Assembly (NCBI GenBank): GCA_030159075.1
Contig: BROG01000241.1
Coordinates: 248,001 to 312,000, forward strand
Reading direction: 5' to 3'
Length of the DNA: 64,000 nucleotides
Source of the DNA: Atrina japonica
Taxonomy: Eukaryota; Mollusca; Bivalvia; Pterioida; Pinnidae
The position numbers were made by a program, and so were the translations under genes. Positions 1 through 11,029 of the stretch are shown here, piece by piece. The notes under the pieces were generated by a model. The model had not been told where the DNA came from. It saw nothing but the letters and a program-made list of their open reading frames with translations, and did not search any database. Position 1 is the stretch's first letter. Each line of letters opens with the position of its first letter.

Positions 1-155
1 ACCTGTGTATAAAGACCATCTGGTAACAAAGACCATTTTTACTGTCCCCAATAGTACCATTTGTGTACAAATCAACATCTATATAAAAACCAGCTCCCTA
101 TAAAGACATGTTTTCTGGTGTCCCTAAGGAGGTTGTTATATACTAGTTTCACTGT
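1..155. mobile_element. TA-flanked MITE, ATAAAGACC subfamily, cut by the window edge
   Basis: Reads ACCTGTGTATAAAGACC to TAGTTTCACTG then TA. It pairs with the element at 26552-26718 in inverted orientation. The far terminus lies outside the window. Confidence 0.6.
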
Positions 156-487
156 ATATAGAATAGGTCCAAATTTATAACAATGCACCTACTAAAAGTT
201 CTTGACATTCCGACTTCTGCTGAAGGTCATACTTTTTTCTTGATATGGACACTTTCAGGTCAAAGAAAAGTTGAGAGTAATAAAAATATACAATACTCAC
301 CTCACACAAACACACAGTATTGAAAGTAGACTAAGTACAAAACAGGGGCAAAAAATACTATACCAATCTACCATCTGAATGAATGTTTTCAAGGCCCTAT
401 TACAAGTTTGTAAGTTTAGATTAATGTTTCAGCGAGGTCAGGATAGTATTAAGGCTTTACACCATTGCTCATTCAGTTGTTGTTGTA

Positions 488-737
488 CTGTTGTTTAACG
501 TCCCACTCAAGAATATTTCACTCATATGGAGACGTCACCAAATGCATGTGAAGGGCTTCAAATTTTGGCCTATGCTCAGCACTAATGGCCATTGAGCAGT
601 GAGGGTTCTTTAACGTACTGACACCTACTGTAACATGGGACCTCGGTTTTTACTTTCTCATCTGAAGGACACTAAAAGCCAACCAAACCTGCAACCCAAC
701 AGTTGCAAATCAAGCACTCTATCGTGGAGCCACAACA
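488..737 (-). mobile_element. SINE family A copy, diverged tRNA-like head
   Basis: Closely matches the copy at 23.1 kb from the tail (GTTTAACGTCCCACTCAAG at 492) through the central GGCCATTGAGCAGTGAGGG. The tRNA-like end around 690-737 is degraded, with the B box barely recognisable. The 67-residue frame at 635-838 lies within it and is not a gene. Confidence 0.82.
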
Positions 738-917
738 GCCACAACAGACACAACAGCTCTCTGGTTCATTCAGTTATCATATTCATCTCTAAAACAGGAA
801 GGCTTCGATTCTCCGGATATATGCATGGGGGTTCATGACAGAGATGTTCACAACTCAGACATTTTATGACTCCACAGTCAGTTTGTGACCTTGCCACAAG
901 TCATTTTGTGACTTGAA

Positions 918-1008
918 TTAATTCAATTACCCTCAAAGACACATTTGGACTGGTCTAAGTCATTGATTTACAGAAGAGACCATTGTTTTTCATGGATTGA
1001 TGAGTTAA
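918..1008. mobile_element. Tiny TTAA MITE (91 bp)
   Basis: TTAATTCAATTACCCTCAAA to GGATTGATGAGTTAA, with core GGACTGGTCTAAGTCATTGA. Confidence 0.72.
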
Positions 1009-1764
1009 AGGAACTTCCTTCAGTCATATCTCATAAGTAGTAATATTCAAATAGGGTGGAACCTTGCCTAAATACCACCTTACTTAGAAGACTACCTTGT
1101 AATTCTGGACTAACTTTTACTAAACTTCGTAAGCTTATGATTTGACCATAAACGCAATTTACGATAAGAATCCACCAATATCTGTTTTATTCTTTCGTAA
1201 CTAACAACAATATAGGGGCTCTCTTATGTTTAGAATTTTCTTTTTGTACATGTAAGTTATGAAAAGCGAAACGGGCACATTTGTTATTATGATGAATATT
1301 GACAATCGAAATGTGCTTAGATGAGAGCGAGTGTTTTGTGACAGAAGTAATGTATTGGATACCTTTACTATCCGTCGGTGGTTTGTCTTAGTTAAGCAAT
1401 AATTGAATTATACATGTTTTTATGAATTCTGTCATTTACTTCGTGATTTTATTTCATTCATGTGTATGACAACAACACAATCGTAAAAACACCCTGTGGT
1501 ATGATTGTGGTGTAAGTATAGTAAAATCAATATAACCTGATGGGGCCAAATCTTGTCAACCCTTTTTTGAATTGGACGAGTTTAAATTTTAGGTAAAAAT
1601 GCATAAAACTAAAATTGCACTGACTATAGTAACTGTTCCTACTTGTCACAATACATAAGAGAATATCCAGTGAGGAACAAAATGTTTTTCCTGTGCAGCT
1701 TGTCATAACATCTGTCTGATAATAAAAAAATTACTCCACCCTGCCAACTTATGTGAATCGGACA
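1009..1764. other. No gene seen
   Basis: A partial TA-flanked MITE occupies about 1055-1110 (GGTGGAACCTTGCCTAAA). The rest is unique AT-rich DNA with no credible frame. Confidence 0.5.
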
Positions 1765-2178
1765 ATAAAAAAATACTACTTGTACTTGGTGTAAAATAAC
1801 AAATTATAAAAAATCTTATATTACTATATATTTTGTGAAAATAAACCAGGTCCAGTGTGATATTCAATATACAATCTGCATACTTCAACTAAATTGAACC
1901 TGTGTATAAGGGTCACCTGCACATAAAGGTAAATCTTTTCTGGTCCCTTGGGTGGCCCCTATATATAGGTTTCACTGTACAAATAGTAAGGTTGAGTTAA
2001 TCATTTGCAAGCGAAAAAAGTGCCAAACTGGGTTTCTCAAGCAAATTTTACAAAATATATGGAATTTAAGAATTTTTATGCCTGTGTATATCTCTTTTTT
2101 GTTATTGTATATCAATCCGAGTAGTAAAAAAGGACACAAATGGTTCTGGGAAAAACCCCACAGCTAATGCCCCTTTAA
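1765..2178. mobile_element. Foldback TTAA element, 5'-truncated and interrupted by another element
   Basis: Matches the 46.2 kb copy from TACTACTTGTACTTGG to the intact right end GCTAATGCCCCTTTAA (TTAA 2175-2178). The left terminus is lost. About 100 bases ending TTTCACTGTA (to 1979) interrupt the centre and belong to the TA-flanked MITE family. The 71-residue frame at 1952-2167 is within the repeat. Confidence 0.7.
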
Positions 2179-2587
2179 AAGACCACCTCACTGATCTGAC
2201 CACTTTCAGTTAGTCATTTAGGTGGTCTGAATATTGTGGTTCCACTGTATCATTATGTTCACTAATTTAAATAAGAAATTTTGCACTTATTTTGGCAATT
2301 CTGCTGTCATAATAAAGGAAGATTAGAAAACATAAAAAAAATTCCATACCACTAAATTCCACGTACATGTACCAAAATTATAAAAATGCAAATACCTCCT
2401 GCAGTTCTGTTTGTCAGATTAAATTTGAATTTTCTTGAGTGGATTTCAAATGATTCCACTTGATTTTCCTTTTAGTAAAATATCTATACTACATGGGATG
2501 TAAACCTACTCAATCCTCTATTAACTTCCAACTGTGTCCTAGTATTTAACAATTTCCGTGTGAATGCATCCCCAGTACATGGAAATG

Positions 2588-2810
2588 CAGTGAAACCTAT
2601 TTTAAAAGACCGCTGTCATTATAAACCACTTGTCTCATAAGACCAGTAATTGAAAATCACTTGATATGATTACCATTTTGATAAAACCACTTTTGAGAGA
2701 CCACATGTATTGTAAGAGCACATTTCATTGGCTGATGAGCTTACCACATGTCATGTAAGAGCACATTTCATTGGCTGATGGGCTGGTCTCTCAAGACAGA
2801 TTCCACTGTA
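2588..2810. mobile_element. TA-flanked MITE, GAGAGACCAC subfamily, with internal duplication
   Basis: CAGTGAAACCTATTTTAAAA to GACAGATTCCACTG. Inside, about 47 bases with CATGT(A/C)(A/T)TGTAAGAGCACATTTC are tandemly duplicated (2702-2797). Relatives with the same ends are at 41465-41648, 48186-48351 and 57678-57870. Confidence 0.62.
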
Positions 2811-2812
2811 TT

Positions 2813-3776
2813 CATGTTAAATACTTTTGTTAAAAATAAACAAAATAAAATGATCTATAGAAAAAAATAACAAGTCATTTTATGACCTGAGAAAGTTACA
2901 AAATGCCCTACATACCTATGTAAATGGTCCTTATACCCTGGGTATTGGGTCATACATAAAATATGAGAAGTGGCCATTCCTTTGCCCTGTCCTCAACATA
3001 AGAAATGAAAGTAAGGACTTCAAAGCAATTTATCAAATCACAGCAGGCTGGGCATTTGCAAAAATTGACACCACATTTGTGACACCTTTAGCTCGTGATG
3101 TCTCTGTATAAGTGAGAAATTGTCGACTTGAAACAAAATAGATTAAAAAAAAAAATTTAAATCAGTTATGAAAAAGTCATTATTAGCTATACATTTCAAG
3201 CTCCTGCAAAATAATAGATGAATAACTTGGGACAATGGTAATCAGAAATGGATAATTGAAATATATGAAATATGTGATAAAATAGTTTCTCATTTCTGTA
3301 ACAAATATAAAATGTCTTTCTTTATTGTATTTTATTTTGATTTATTTTCCTAGTTTCTCAATGAGTCCACTGTTAGATGCTGAATTTGACAGTAAGTGTC
3401 ACCTGGGTACAATTTGTATCTCCGTCTAATAATAGAAAAGAAGTTAAAGAGTAGAAATCGACATTTCATATAAACTTGTAAAAATCAATGTAAAATAATT
3501 GTGACACTGTGACATAAGAATTTCCAATGGGAATTTTAACACTTGTACCTTGTGACACTTATATCCTAACAAACTTGTATCCAAAAATTCATAATGGTGT
3601 GAAAATATTTCCTCTTCATATTTTTTCTGTCAAAGAGGTTTTTCAATAAAATCATTTGAGTTTAGTGATAATTAAATTAAATCAAAGGCTAGAGACATAC
3701 TTTTGCCTTGACAAGGCTCCAAAATCTGTAGATCTTCAAAGTCAAAAGGCTTTACTGTACATCAAGAATATTTAGC
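2813..3776. other. No gene seen
   Basis: AT-rich unique sequence without terminal repeats, long frames or recognised repeat landmarks. Confidence 0.5.
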
Positions 3777-4435
3777 CCCCCCCCCCTCCATTTTCTGCGT
3801 CCCAATTTACTGTTGCCCTTTCACATCTTGGTCTAAAATCTCATCTGTGAAAGCCTGTAACATTCCTTATTAGGTTTAGGGACTACGTACAGGGAATTGA
3901 ACCCAGAACCTCTTCCTCGACAGGTGATTGCTCTGATCACCTAAGCCATCAACAACAGATACATATAGTTATCCCCCCCCCCCCAAGTTTACTGTTGACC
4001 TTTAACATCCTGGTTTAAAGTCTCATTTGTATTAGGTTTAGGAACTAAGTACTGGGAATTGAACCTCGACAGGTGATTGCTCTGATCACCTAAGCCATCA
4101 ACAACAGATACATATAGTTACCCCCCCCCCCCCCCCCCCCCCCCCCCCCAGTTTACTGTTGACCTTTAACATCCTGGTTTAAAGTCTCATTTGTATTAGG
4201 TTTAGGAACTAAGTACTGGGAATTGAACCTCGACAGGTGATTGCTCTGATCACCCAAGCCATCAAAAACAGATACATATAGTTACCCCCCCCCCCCCCCC
4301 CAGTTTACTGTTGACCTTTAACATCCTGGTTTAAAGTCTCATTTGTATTAGGTTTAGGGACTAAGTACTGGGAATTGAACCTCAACAGGTGATTGCTCTG
4401 ATCACCCAAGCCATCAAAAACAGATACATATAGTT

Positions 4436-4468
<33 letters not shown>

Positions 4469-4577
4469 AGTTTACTGTTGACCTTTAACATCCTGGTTTA
4501 AAGTCTCATTTGTATTAGGTTTAGGGACTAAGTACTGGGAATTGAACCTCAACAGGTGATTGCTCTGATCACCTAAG
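3777..4577. repeat. Tandem array of a poly-C plus tRNA-like unit (about 150-165 bp, 5 copies)
   Basis: Each unit consists of a poly-C tract of variable length (9 to about 32 C), AGTTTACTGTTGACC, then a segment whose minus strand carries a tRNA-like A box (GATGGCTTAGGTGATCAGAG) and B box (GGTTCAATTCCC in weakened form). Units begin near 3777, 3973, 4121, 4285 and 4437. The first is the most diverged and keeps the longest tRNA-like part (GAACCCAGAACCTC); the last four are nearly identical. A SINE head has become a satellite monomer. Confidence 0.85.
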
Positions 4578-4650
4578 AAAATTTTAGGTGAACCATTGTT
4601 TTACTTGAAGCAGCTAATACACCCTATAATATCAATGTTTATATTCATTA

Positions 4651-5545
4651 TTTAAAGCGATATAAGCTGTCACAATGATTATTTTTGTCCCATGACATAG
4701 AGTTGAAAATATGATAAAATGTGTGTTCAAACACATTATCTAATATGTAAAACATTGTAAAAGATCTTCTTTTCAAAGTTATTTGTTTTATTAGAATTTA
4801 AGTTTTCCCGTACCTTAAAAAATCCAGCTGTATTTCGATATGCAATGACCTTTCAGATAAACTCTTTATCATATCAAATGTACTTCGTTATTAGGTCAAG
4901 GGATATTGGTTCTTTATGCACTCGGACTATGTTTAAGTCAGCCGATTTTTATGTGTTTTATATTCATTTTTAAAATACAGACATGATTTTTTTTTTTGGA
5001 AAGTGCATGTATCATGTAAAATATATGCTTTTCAACGCTATTTTAAATACCTTTTACAATCGTGCCGCCATGTTCGGAGGCATTGGGCAGTTCATGATTA
5101 TATGTGTCAAGAATGATAAAGCCAAGAATGCGATGGGACAAATTAAAAATGGGTCAAGATCACCCGATATACCTGGCACGTGGACAATTTCTGAAATAAA
5201 TGTTTTGAAACCACGAAAAAGACAAACTTTGCCTGATTTAGGTATGAAATGATGATGTACAAAAATAAACACAAAGGGTAATAAGAATACAATGTATATC
5301 AACTGCAAATAGCATGTGTTTATTGGTAAAATTACCGAAAGTTAATTTGCAATGCTCAAAGTATGGCAGACAAAAAATAAATGATATTACGGGTTGCGTT
5401 TGGCAAGATTGTTGCAATTTTACACATGCATTTGTTATTCTAACCAACAGATGGTCTCTTTGGAATACATGTATATATCAGATAGAATATTACATAAAAT
5501 GGGCATGTAAATTTTTTTACCAACGACAGCTCATATCACTTTAAA
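4651..5545. mobile_element. Non-autonomous TTAA-flanked DNA transposon, copy 1 (about 0.9 kb)
   Basis: Both ends are TTTAAAG(C/T)GATAT(A/G)AGCTGT in inverted orientation (4651-4670 and 5526-5545), each with TTAA at the boundary. The whole element is repeated in inverted orientation at 45158-46181. No transposase frame is visible; frames of 60-90 residues in the core (for example one containing EIVHVPGISGDLDPF on the minus strand) are shared by both copies on both strands. The TTAA target suggests mobilisation by a piggyBac-like transposase, which is inference. Confidence 0.8.
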
Positions 5546-7892
5546 AACAGTTTCGATGTACTGATCGATTTGAACATCAAGGGAGATAACTTAAACATGA
5601 TGCTAGTATGTATTTCAAATGAAAACAGCAACAAAGAATTAGATAACTATTACAATAAAGTGGTTCAAATTTGATTTTTAGTTTTACTGATTTCCCAGGC
5701 CAAACCTGATATTATTATTGGGAAGTAAATATTGATATGAATGTGAATTCTTTTGTACATCTCATCCGAAATATGCCTGACCATTACAGATTTTTTACAT
5801 AAATTCTCATTTTTTCTTTGAATATCGTCTATGCATTTTTAAGTTGTTAAAATTTGTATGTGAAAATAAAACTTTTTAACTCAACAACCCCTGTAGTCAT
5901 ATTTGGACTCACCCATTACAAAGTCCACTGTTAGAATTCAGGAGCATATGATTATTTTACAATAACTTTACATGCAATATTAATTTATTCACTCCTAAAT
6001 TATGACAGTAGACATACTATCTATTGATTTGGGTGAATCTAAATGTGACCACAGGGGTCAGGGGTTGGCATGTTAAGACTTGCAACAAAAATGGGACCTT
6101 TTAATGCATGGATGGGCCGGTAATTGCTAAAGTTGAGGATAAACAGCTAGAAACAATCAAATTCATCATTCTGATACTCCAGTCAGAACAATTCCTTGAT
6201 TAATAAGTAAATAGTTTGGATTAAACTTCAACTATACCAAATACATGTATGTATGCAACAGATTTAATTTTCTCTCCTCGAACCCATTTTTTTTTTTAAA
6301 TCTGTAAAACTAAAACTTGAATTAAAACAATATTAGAATTCAATTAGAATTCAGTAAATGTTTAATGAATGAAATGGGGAAAAAAATGAACAAAAGATAC
6401 ATGTACTAGAAAAATTTGACCAGAACAAATAATTATCAGGAATGACAACAGTGTTTGTCGCTGTTTAAACATTGGCCAGAAAAATTTGCATGTATATACA
6501 TATTTTGACTATTCATCAAGTAGTCCCAAAAAAAAAAATCAACAAAGCTAAAAAAAAAAAAATAAATAAATAAAAAACAAAAACGAATCCAAAAACATGT
6601 GATGTCAGTGAAGTGTGAGCAACCCTTAGATGAACTTACGGTACAGTACTGAATCACAATCCAAACTGGAAATATCGTACTTTATATGTAAGCGGGGCAG
6701 AAGTGGGACAGAATTACAATCAGACAAACAGACAGACAGACGAATGATCCAAACACTAGACACCCCATAGCCGACCTTTCAGGCCAGGGCATAATAAAAC
6801 CATAACAAACAAACAAAAACAATAATAGATTGACAATAATATTTAGATTATAATGAATCATTTTTTTTTTTAGATTAATTCTTTCTAGATAATTTAAGCC
6901 CATTGTACATTTCTATGTTCATTTCAAATTACATATACCCCAGTAGTACTTTAAACATCTAATGGAATCAATTATATAAACCCACGTTACACAGAAGACA
7001 TTTTTCTTTTTTCCTTTCAGGATGTTTCTTTCATAATCATTACTTATGTCAATATCACAAAAACAAATTTCCCCCTCTTTTCAGTTTATGACATTTTGCA
7101 TAGATTTTCATAGCTGTATAATGTTAACATAGATCAGAGTTGAAATGAAAAAGAGTTAGTAAAAATTCTTTATCAGCACATTTCTACGGCAATGTTACAA
7201 TTGTATGTGTAAAAGGTACAGCAGATGTTCTATTTTAAGTCGTGAAAATGTTTTTCATCAAGCCGAAACAAAAATATTAATGACATTCAGCATTTTTTGT
7301 TCATTTCTTTTTTTTTTTTTTCTGTTTATCAAGATTGTTTCCTCCTACATTATAATTGCCTTTGAAAACTGTTAACACAGACCAAAAACATACAAAATTT
7401 AACTAAAAAGATAGAAATCATAAAAATTTAAATTTCCTACAGAAACTGTTTTTATATTTCTTAACCAATTTCCTGACAGAGACAAGGGGAAAAAATTATA
7501 CAATTATCATCGATCTATCAAAACAGAGTGCAAGATTCCAGACTACATTTTTAAATTCTTCAGTGATTTACGGCTAACTGACAATCATGCATCGTGTTCT
7601 GTAAATGCGGCAGTAAAATCAGCCTTTATTGTTACACATATGTAAACGAACAGACAAATAATCAATAAAGAATTATAAACGTCAGTGTTATACAATGACA
7701 ATAATTGCACATTTTGTTTGAACTTCAGATCAACATTGCAAAAGTAACGGGTCTATAGTGTACATCACTTCAAATTAATTTTGAAACCTTTCTTAATGAT
7801 AAAGGGAGATAACTATGCATGAACAAAAAAGACATTGAATAAAAACACACAAATTCATAAATAAAAATACACAAATTCATAAATATAAAGAT
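5546..7892. other. Intergenic or intronic DNA, one dispersed repeat
   Basis: Apart from the repeat at 6596-6800, this holds homopolymer A/T runs (6530-6570, 7307-7320) and AT-rich unique sequence. The 73-residue minus-strand frames cross homopolymers and are not credible. Confidence 0.5.
6596..6800. repeat. Dispersed repeat, GTGAGCAACCC family, copy 1
   Basis: Shares ATGTGATGTCAGTGAAGTG, GAGCAACCCTTAGATGAAC, CACTTTATATGTAAGC-type and CAGACAGACAGACGA segments with 10356-10578 in the same orientation. No terminal repeats or coding capacity are visible. Confidence 0.65.
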
Positions 7893-7898
7893 AAATTT

Positions 7899-7947
<49 letters not shown>

Positions 7948-8038
7948 CAGATAAATTGATAGATAAATAAATACATAAATAGATAGATAGATAGATAGAT
8001 AGATAGACAGATAAATCGATAGATAAATAAATACATAA

Positions 8039-8071
<33 letters not shown>

Positions 8072-8102
8072 CAGATAAATCAATAGATAAATAAATACAT
8101 AA

Positions 8103-8136
<34 letters not shown>

Positions 8137-8186
8137 TGATAGATAGATAAATAGATAGATCGATATATAGATAGAGAAATACATAA

Positions 8187-8224
<38 letters not shown>

Positions 8225-8406
8225 GGATAGATAGATAGATAAATAGATGGATAGATAAAAAGATAGATAGATAGATATATAGATAGATAGATAGATAGAT
8301 AGATACATACATACATACATAGATAGATAGATAGATAGATAGACAGATAAATACATAAATAGATAGATAGATAAATATAGATAATAGATAGATGGAGATA
8401 TAGATG

Positions 8407-8489
<83 letters not shown>

Positions 8490-8578
8490 GAATGGATAGA
8501 TAGATAGATTAGATAAATAGATAGATTGAATAGATAAATGGATAGACAGATAGATAGATAGATTGATAGATATATATA
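7893..8578. repeat. (GATA)n microsatellite, about 690 bp
   Basis: GATA repeats with interruptions (AAATAAATACATAAAT, GACAGATAAAT). Between about 7940 and 8110 a block of about 64 bases is itself repeated three times. The three long minus-strand frames rich in Ser-Ile-Tyr-Leu are translations of this repeat. Confidence 0.97.
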
Positions 8579-9097
8579 AAAATGTTCCTTTTTTGAAGTC
8601 ATTCAATTGTGACATTATAATCACACAAATATTTGACAGGTCATTTCATTGTGATGCCATTATGGAAAAGTCTGCCAAAAGGTATCCTGTCCTGCCTTTT
8701 TTGAAAGGTCAGTTGTACAAGTACAAATATATATGGCAATTCTATAAATAATCTTAACTGCATTAACACATGTCTATAGCATAAGTCAACATTTATGGCA
8801 CTTCACCTATAGCCGATATTTCTACCAAAATGTAAAACATGATAAATGATTTTACAGACTTAGAGATTATTAATTATCTGTTCTTCAACAAATATAAGTA
8901 AAATGTAAAACAAGCATCAGACACTTTCATTGTGATCTAAATCATAACATTGACAGATTTGTTATCAGTTCATTTTACCACACCCACTATGTCTCAGATT
9001 CTGGGGGTGTAACAAATTGATATCCGAAGCTTAAAATGTTCTTTACACATTCTTCTAAATTTGCGAAGTTCTGATTATCTATCCCTTATTACAAATA
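8579..9097. other. No gene seen
   Basis: A 62-residue frame (8563-8751) begins in the GATA repeat. Its second half lies between an acceptor-like TTGACAG at 8640 and a donor-like AAAG/GTCAGT near 8708, too weak to call. Confidence 0.4.
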
Positions 9098-9275
9098 CAG
9101 TGGAAGCTCACCCAAAGACACCTCGCTTAGCAGACCACCTCACATTTCAGACCATAGATTTTCAGTCTGTTGATATATTATTAAAAAAGTGCAGAATCTT
9201 ACATAAGAGACCACCTCACTAATACGACAACTGTAAATCAGTAAGAAAAGTGACCTTAATAGTGAGGTTACACTG
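9098..9275. mobile_element. TA-flanked pogo/Tigger-like MITE (178 bp)
   Basis: Termini CAGTGGAAGCTCACC and GAGGTTACACTG are inverted repeats bounded by TA on both sides (9096-9097, 9276-9277). The interior has repeated GACCACCTC-type motifs. The CAGTG-plus-TA signature is that of Tc1/mariner-pogo non-autonomous elements (inference). No transposase. Confidence 0.7.
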
Positions 9276-9582
9276 TATGTAACAGGCTGACCGAGGGTTT
9301 CCCTCTCTATCCATCGTCATAAACAACAGAGTGACATAGATTTGTGTTCACATTTATTACATTACTGTTATTTTACAGTTCTCATTATTGCGTGCTCACT
9401 GGATCTGCTTTGGTTCCGTTACACATCTGTTCACTTAGGTAGTTAGTTAGGAACATGGAATTAGGCACTCTATTAAGGACCTCAGAAGTCTGGTGTCTGT
9501 ATATTATAAATTATAAAAAGAGGTAACCAATTTCTAATAGCAAAATTGACCATGGTAATATCGGACCACATTTTACTGTCAG

Positions 9583-9643
9583 AAGAAGTTAGTGCAACCT
9601 TGGCGAACTTCTCAGCAGACTGACCACAGATATGATAACTCAG
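9583..9643 (+). CDS. Candidate internal coding exon (20 codons plus one base)
   Basis: The acceptor ATTTTACTGTCAG ends at 9582 and the donor CAG/GTATAT follows 9643. Only one of the three frames is open throughout; it begins KKLVQPWRTSQQ and continues TDHRYDNS, a polar, ordinary peptide, while the other two contain stops. The local base composition is less AT-rich than the surroundings and no repeat family covers it. It would leave a phase-1 junction. Not recognised. Confidence 0.22.
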
Positions 9644-10097
9644 GTATATGTACAGGTAGATGGGGTACCATACAGGAGAAAAGAAATAAGGTCACTAAAG
9701 GGTTAACTTGAGAAAATTAAAATAAGTTAGAAATACAACTAGAAAACATGTAGAAATACAAAAACAAGATAAAAGACATACATAAATGTAACACTGTAGA
9801 TCTACATGTAAACTCCTTACTGCAACTCTGAAATGTTCAAGGTATTTTACTTACCTAGAATGAGTCACAATGTTTCAGAGTAAAATATGTAAATTTTGTA
9901 GAGAATAAAGAAATGAAAAAAATAAAATTGTGAGTGATAATTTTTCTAAATTGTTAGGGATACTACAGCAACCATTAATTCTGACATAATTTCTGATCTT
10001 GCTGACACTATAAAATTTTATGTAAAATGAATTAACTTTGTATTTTAATGAACCAACTGAGGATACTATTGTTAACCATTGGGATACCGTATATATA

Positions 10098-10250
10098 CAA
10101 TGGGACCTCGCTATTAAGACCACATTTCTGACCAACTCGAAATGGTCTGATTAGTGAGGTATTAAATCATTTGTCAAGAGACTGGAAATTTATGGTCTGA
10201 AATGTGAGGTGTTCTCCTAAACAAGGTGGTCTTTAGGTGAGGTTCACCTG
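10098..10250. mobile_element. TA-flanked pogo/Tigger-like MITE (153 bp)
   Basis: CAATGGGACCTCGCTATTAA to GAGGTTCACCTG, flanked by TA. It carries the segment ACCAACTCGAAATGGTCTGA, which is the monomer amplified in the 24.3-25.7 kb array, and TTATGGTCTGAAATGTGAGG, which is also present at the right end of that array. Confidence 0.7.
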
Positions 10251-10355
10251 TATTTCTGATATTCAGATTTCAACAAGATGTGTTTGTGAAACACAAATGT
10301 CCTAGTACCAACTAATTTTTGCAATGTCCTACATTTTAACCCTACCCCATCCAGA

Positions 10356-10578
10356 GTCATGTGATGTCAGTGAAGTGTGAGCAACCCTTAGATGAACTTA
10401 CAGTCTATGTTTGGCCACTGTATCACAATCCAAACTTTGGCAATATTGCACTTTATATGTAAGCAGGATGGAATCACAGACAGACAAACAAACAGACAGC
10501 ATGACAGACAGCACAACAGACAGACGATCCAAATACTTGATGCCCCAGACATATCTTTCAGACCAGGGACATAAAAAG
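10356..10578. repeat. Dispersed repeat, GTGAGCAACCC family, copy 2
   Basis: Second copy of the repeat at 6596-6800, with an expanded ACAGACAG region. The short frames seen on both strands here are low-complexity by-products. Confidence 0.65.
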
Positions 10579-10807
10579 ATCAATTTCATCTCTAATTGAT
10601 TGCATTAACTTACATCTCAGAAGAATTTTTCACTTATATATGTCACCAATTTCAGATGAAATCCCACAACTTTTGACATGTGCTATAGACTGATGCCAAT
10701 ATAGCGACGGTTCTTTTATGTGTCACTCAATTTTAAATCTGACAAACTCCATGATATTCACAACTCATGCCTAGCATTTGTCAAATGAAGAGTTGCTACG
10801 TTTTTTT

Positions 10808-11025
10808 AAGTCTTCGGTGTCACCTGATAGTGGCCGTAGTGTTTTACCTCACAATCAAACAATTTCTCGGTTATAAGGTACTGGCCAGGCTTTAATGGTT
10901 GAGGAGAGAACCCGGTTACAATGTACCCAGAAAGAGGCCACCAGCCTCCCACAAACCTAGTGGTCTCTTCCCAGGTGTAGTGTAACAGGAATCTCTCGTC
11001 CACAATTATACTGAAAAATTGACAT
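10808..11025. mobile_element. Two SINE family B tails joined head-to-head (foldback)
   Basis: 10808-10947 matches the complement of the family B tail (CTCGGTTATAAGGTACTGGCC, GGTTACAATGTACCC). 10948-11025 matches the same tail in forward orientation (AGTGGTCTCTTCCCAGG, ATTATACTGAAAAATTG). The 65-residue minus-strand frame over this region is a by-product. Confidence 0.6.
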
Positions 11026-11029
11026 CATA

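Noticed and set aside
1206..1412. About 69-codon minus-strand frame without an ATG
   Set aside because: Hydrophobic, AT-driven composition and no splice signals; length is within chance for this amount of sequence.
7770..8624. Long minus-strand frames of 284, 241 and 78 residues rich in Ser-Ile-Tyr-Leu
   Set aside because: All are translations of the GATA microsatellite; several frames are open at once because the repeat lacks stops on that strand.
10806..11003. Minus-strand frame of 65 residues (starts MDERFLLHYTWEETTRF)
   Set aside because: Lies entirely in SINE family B tail sequence; similar peptides come from other copies.
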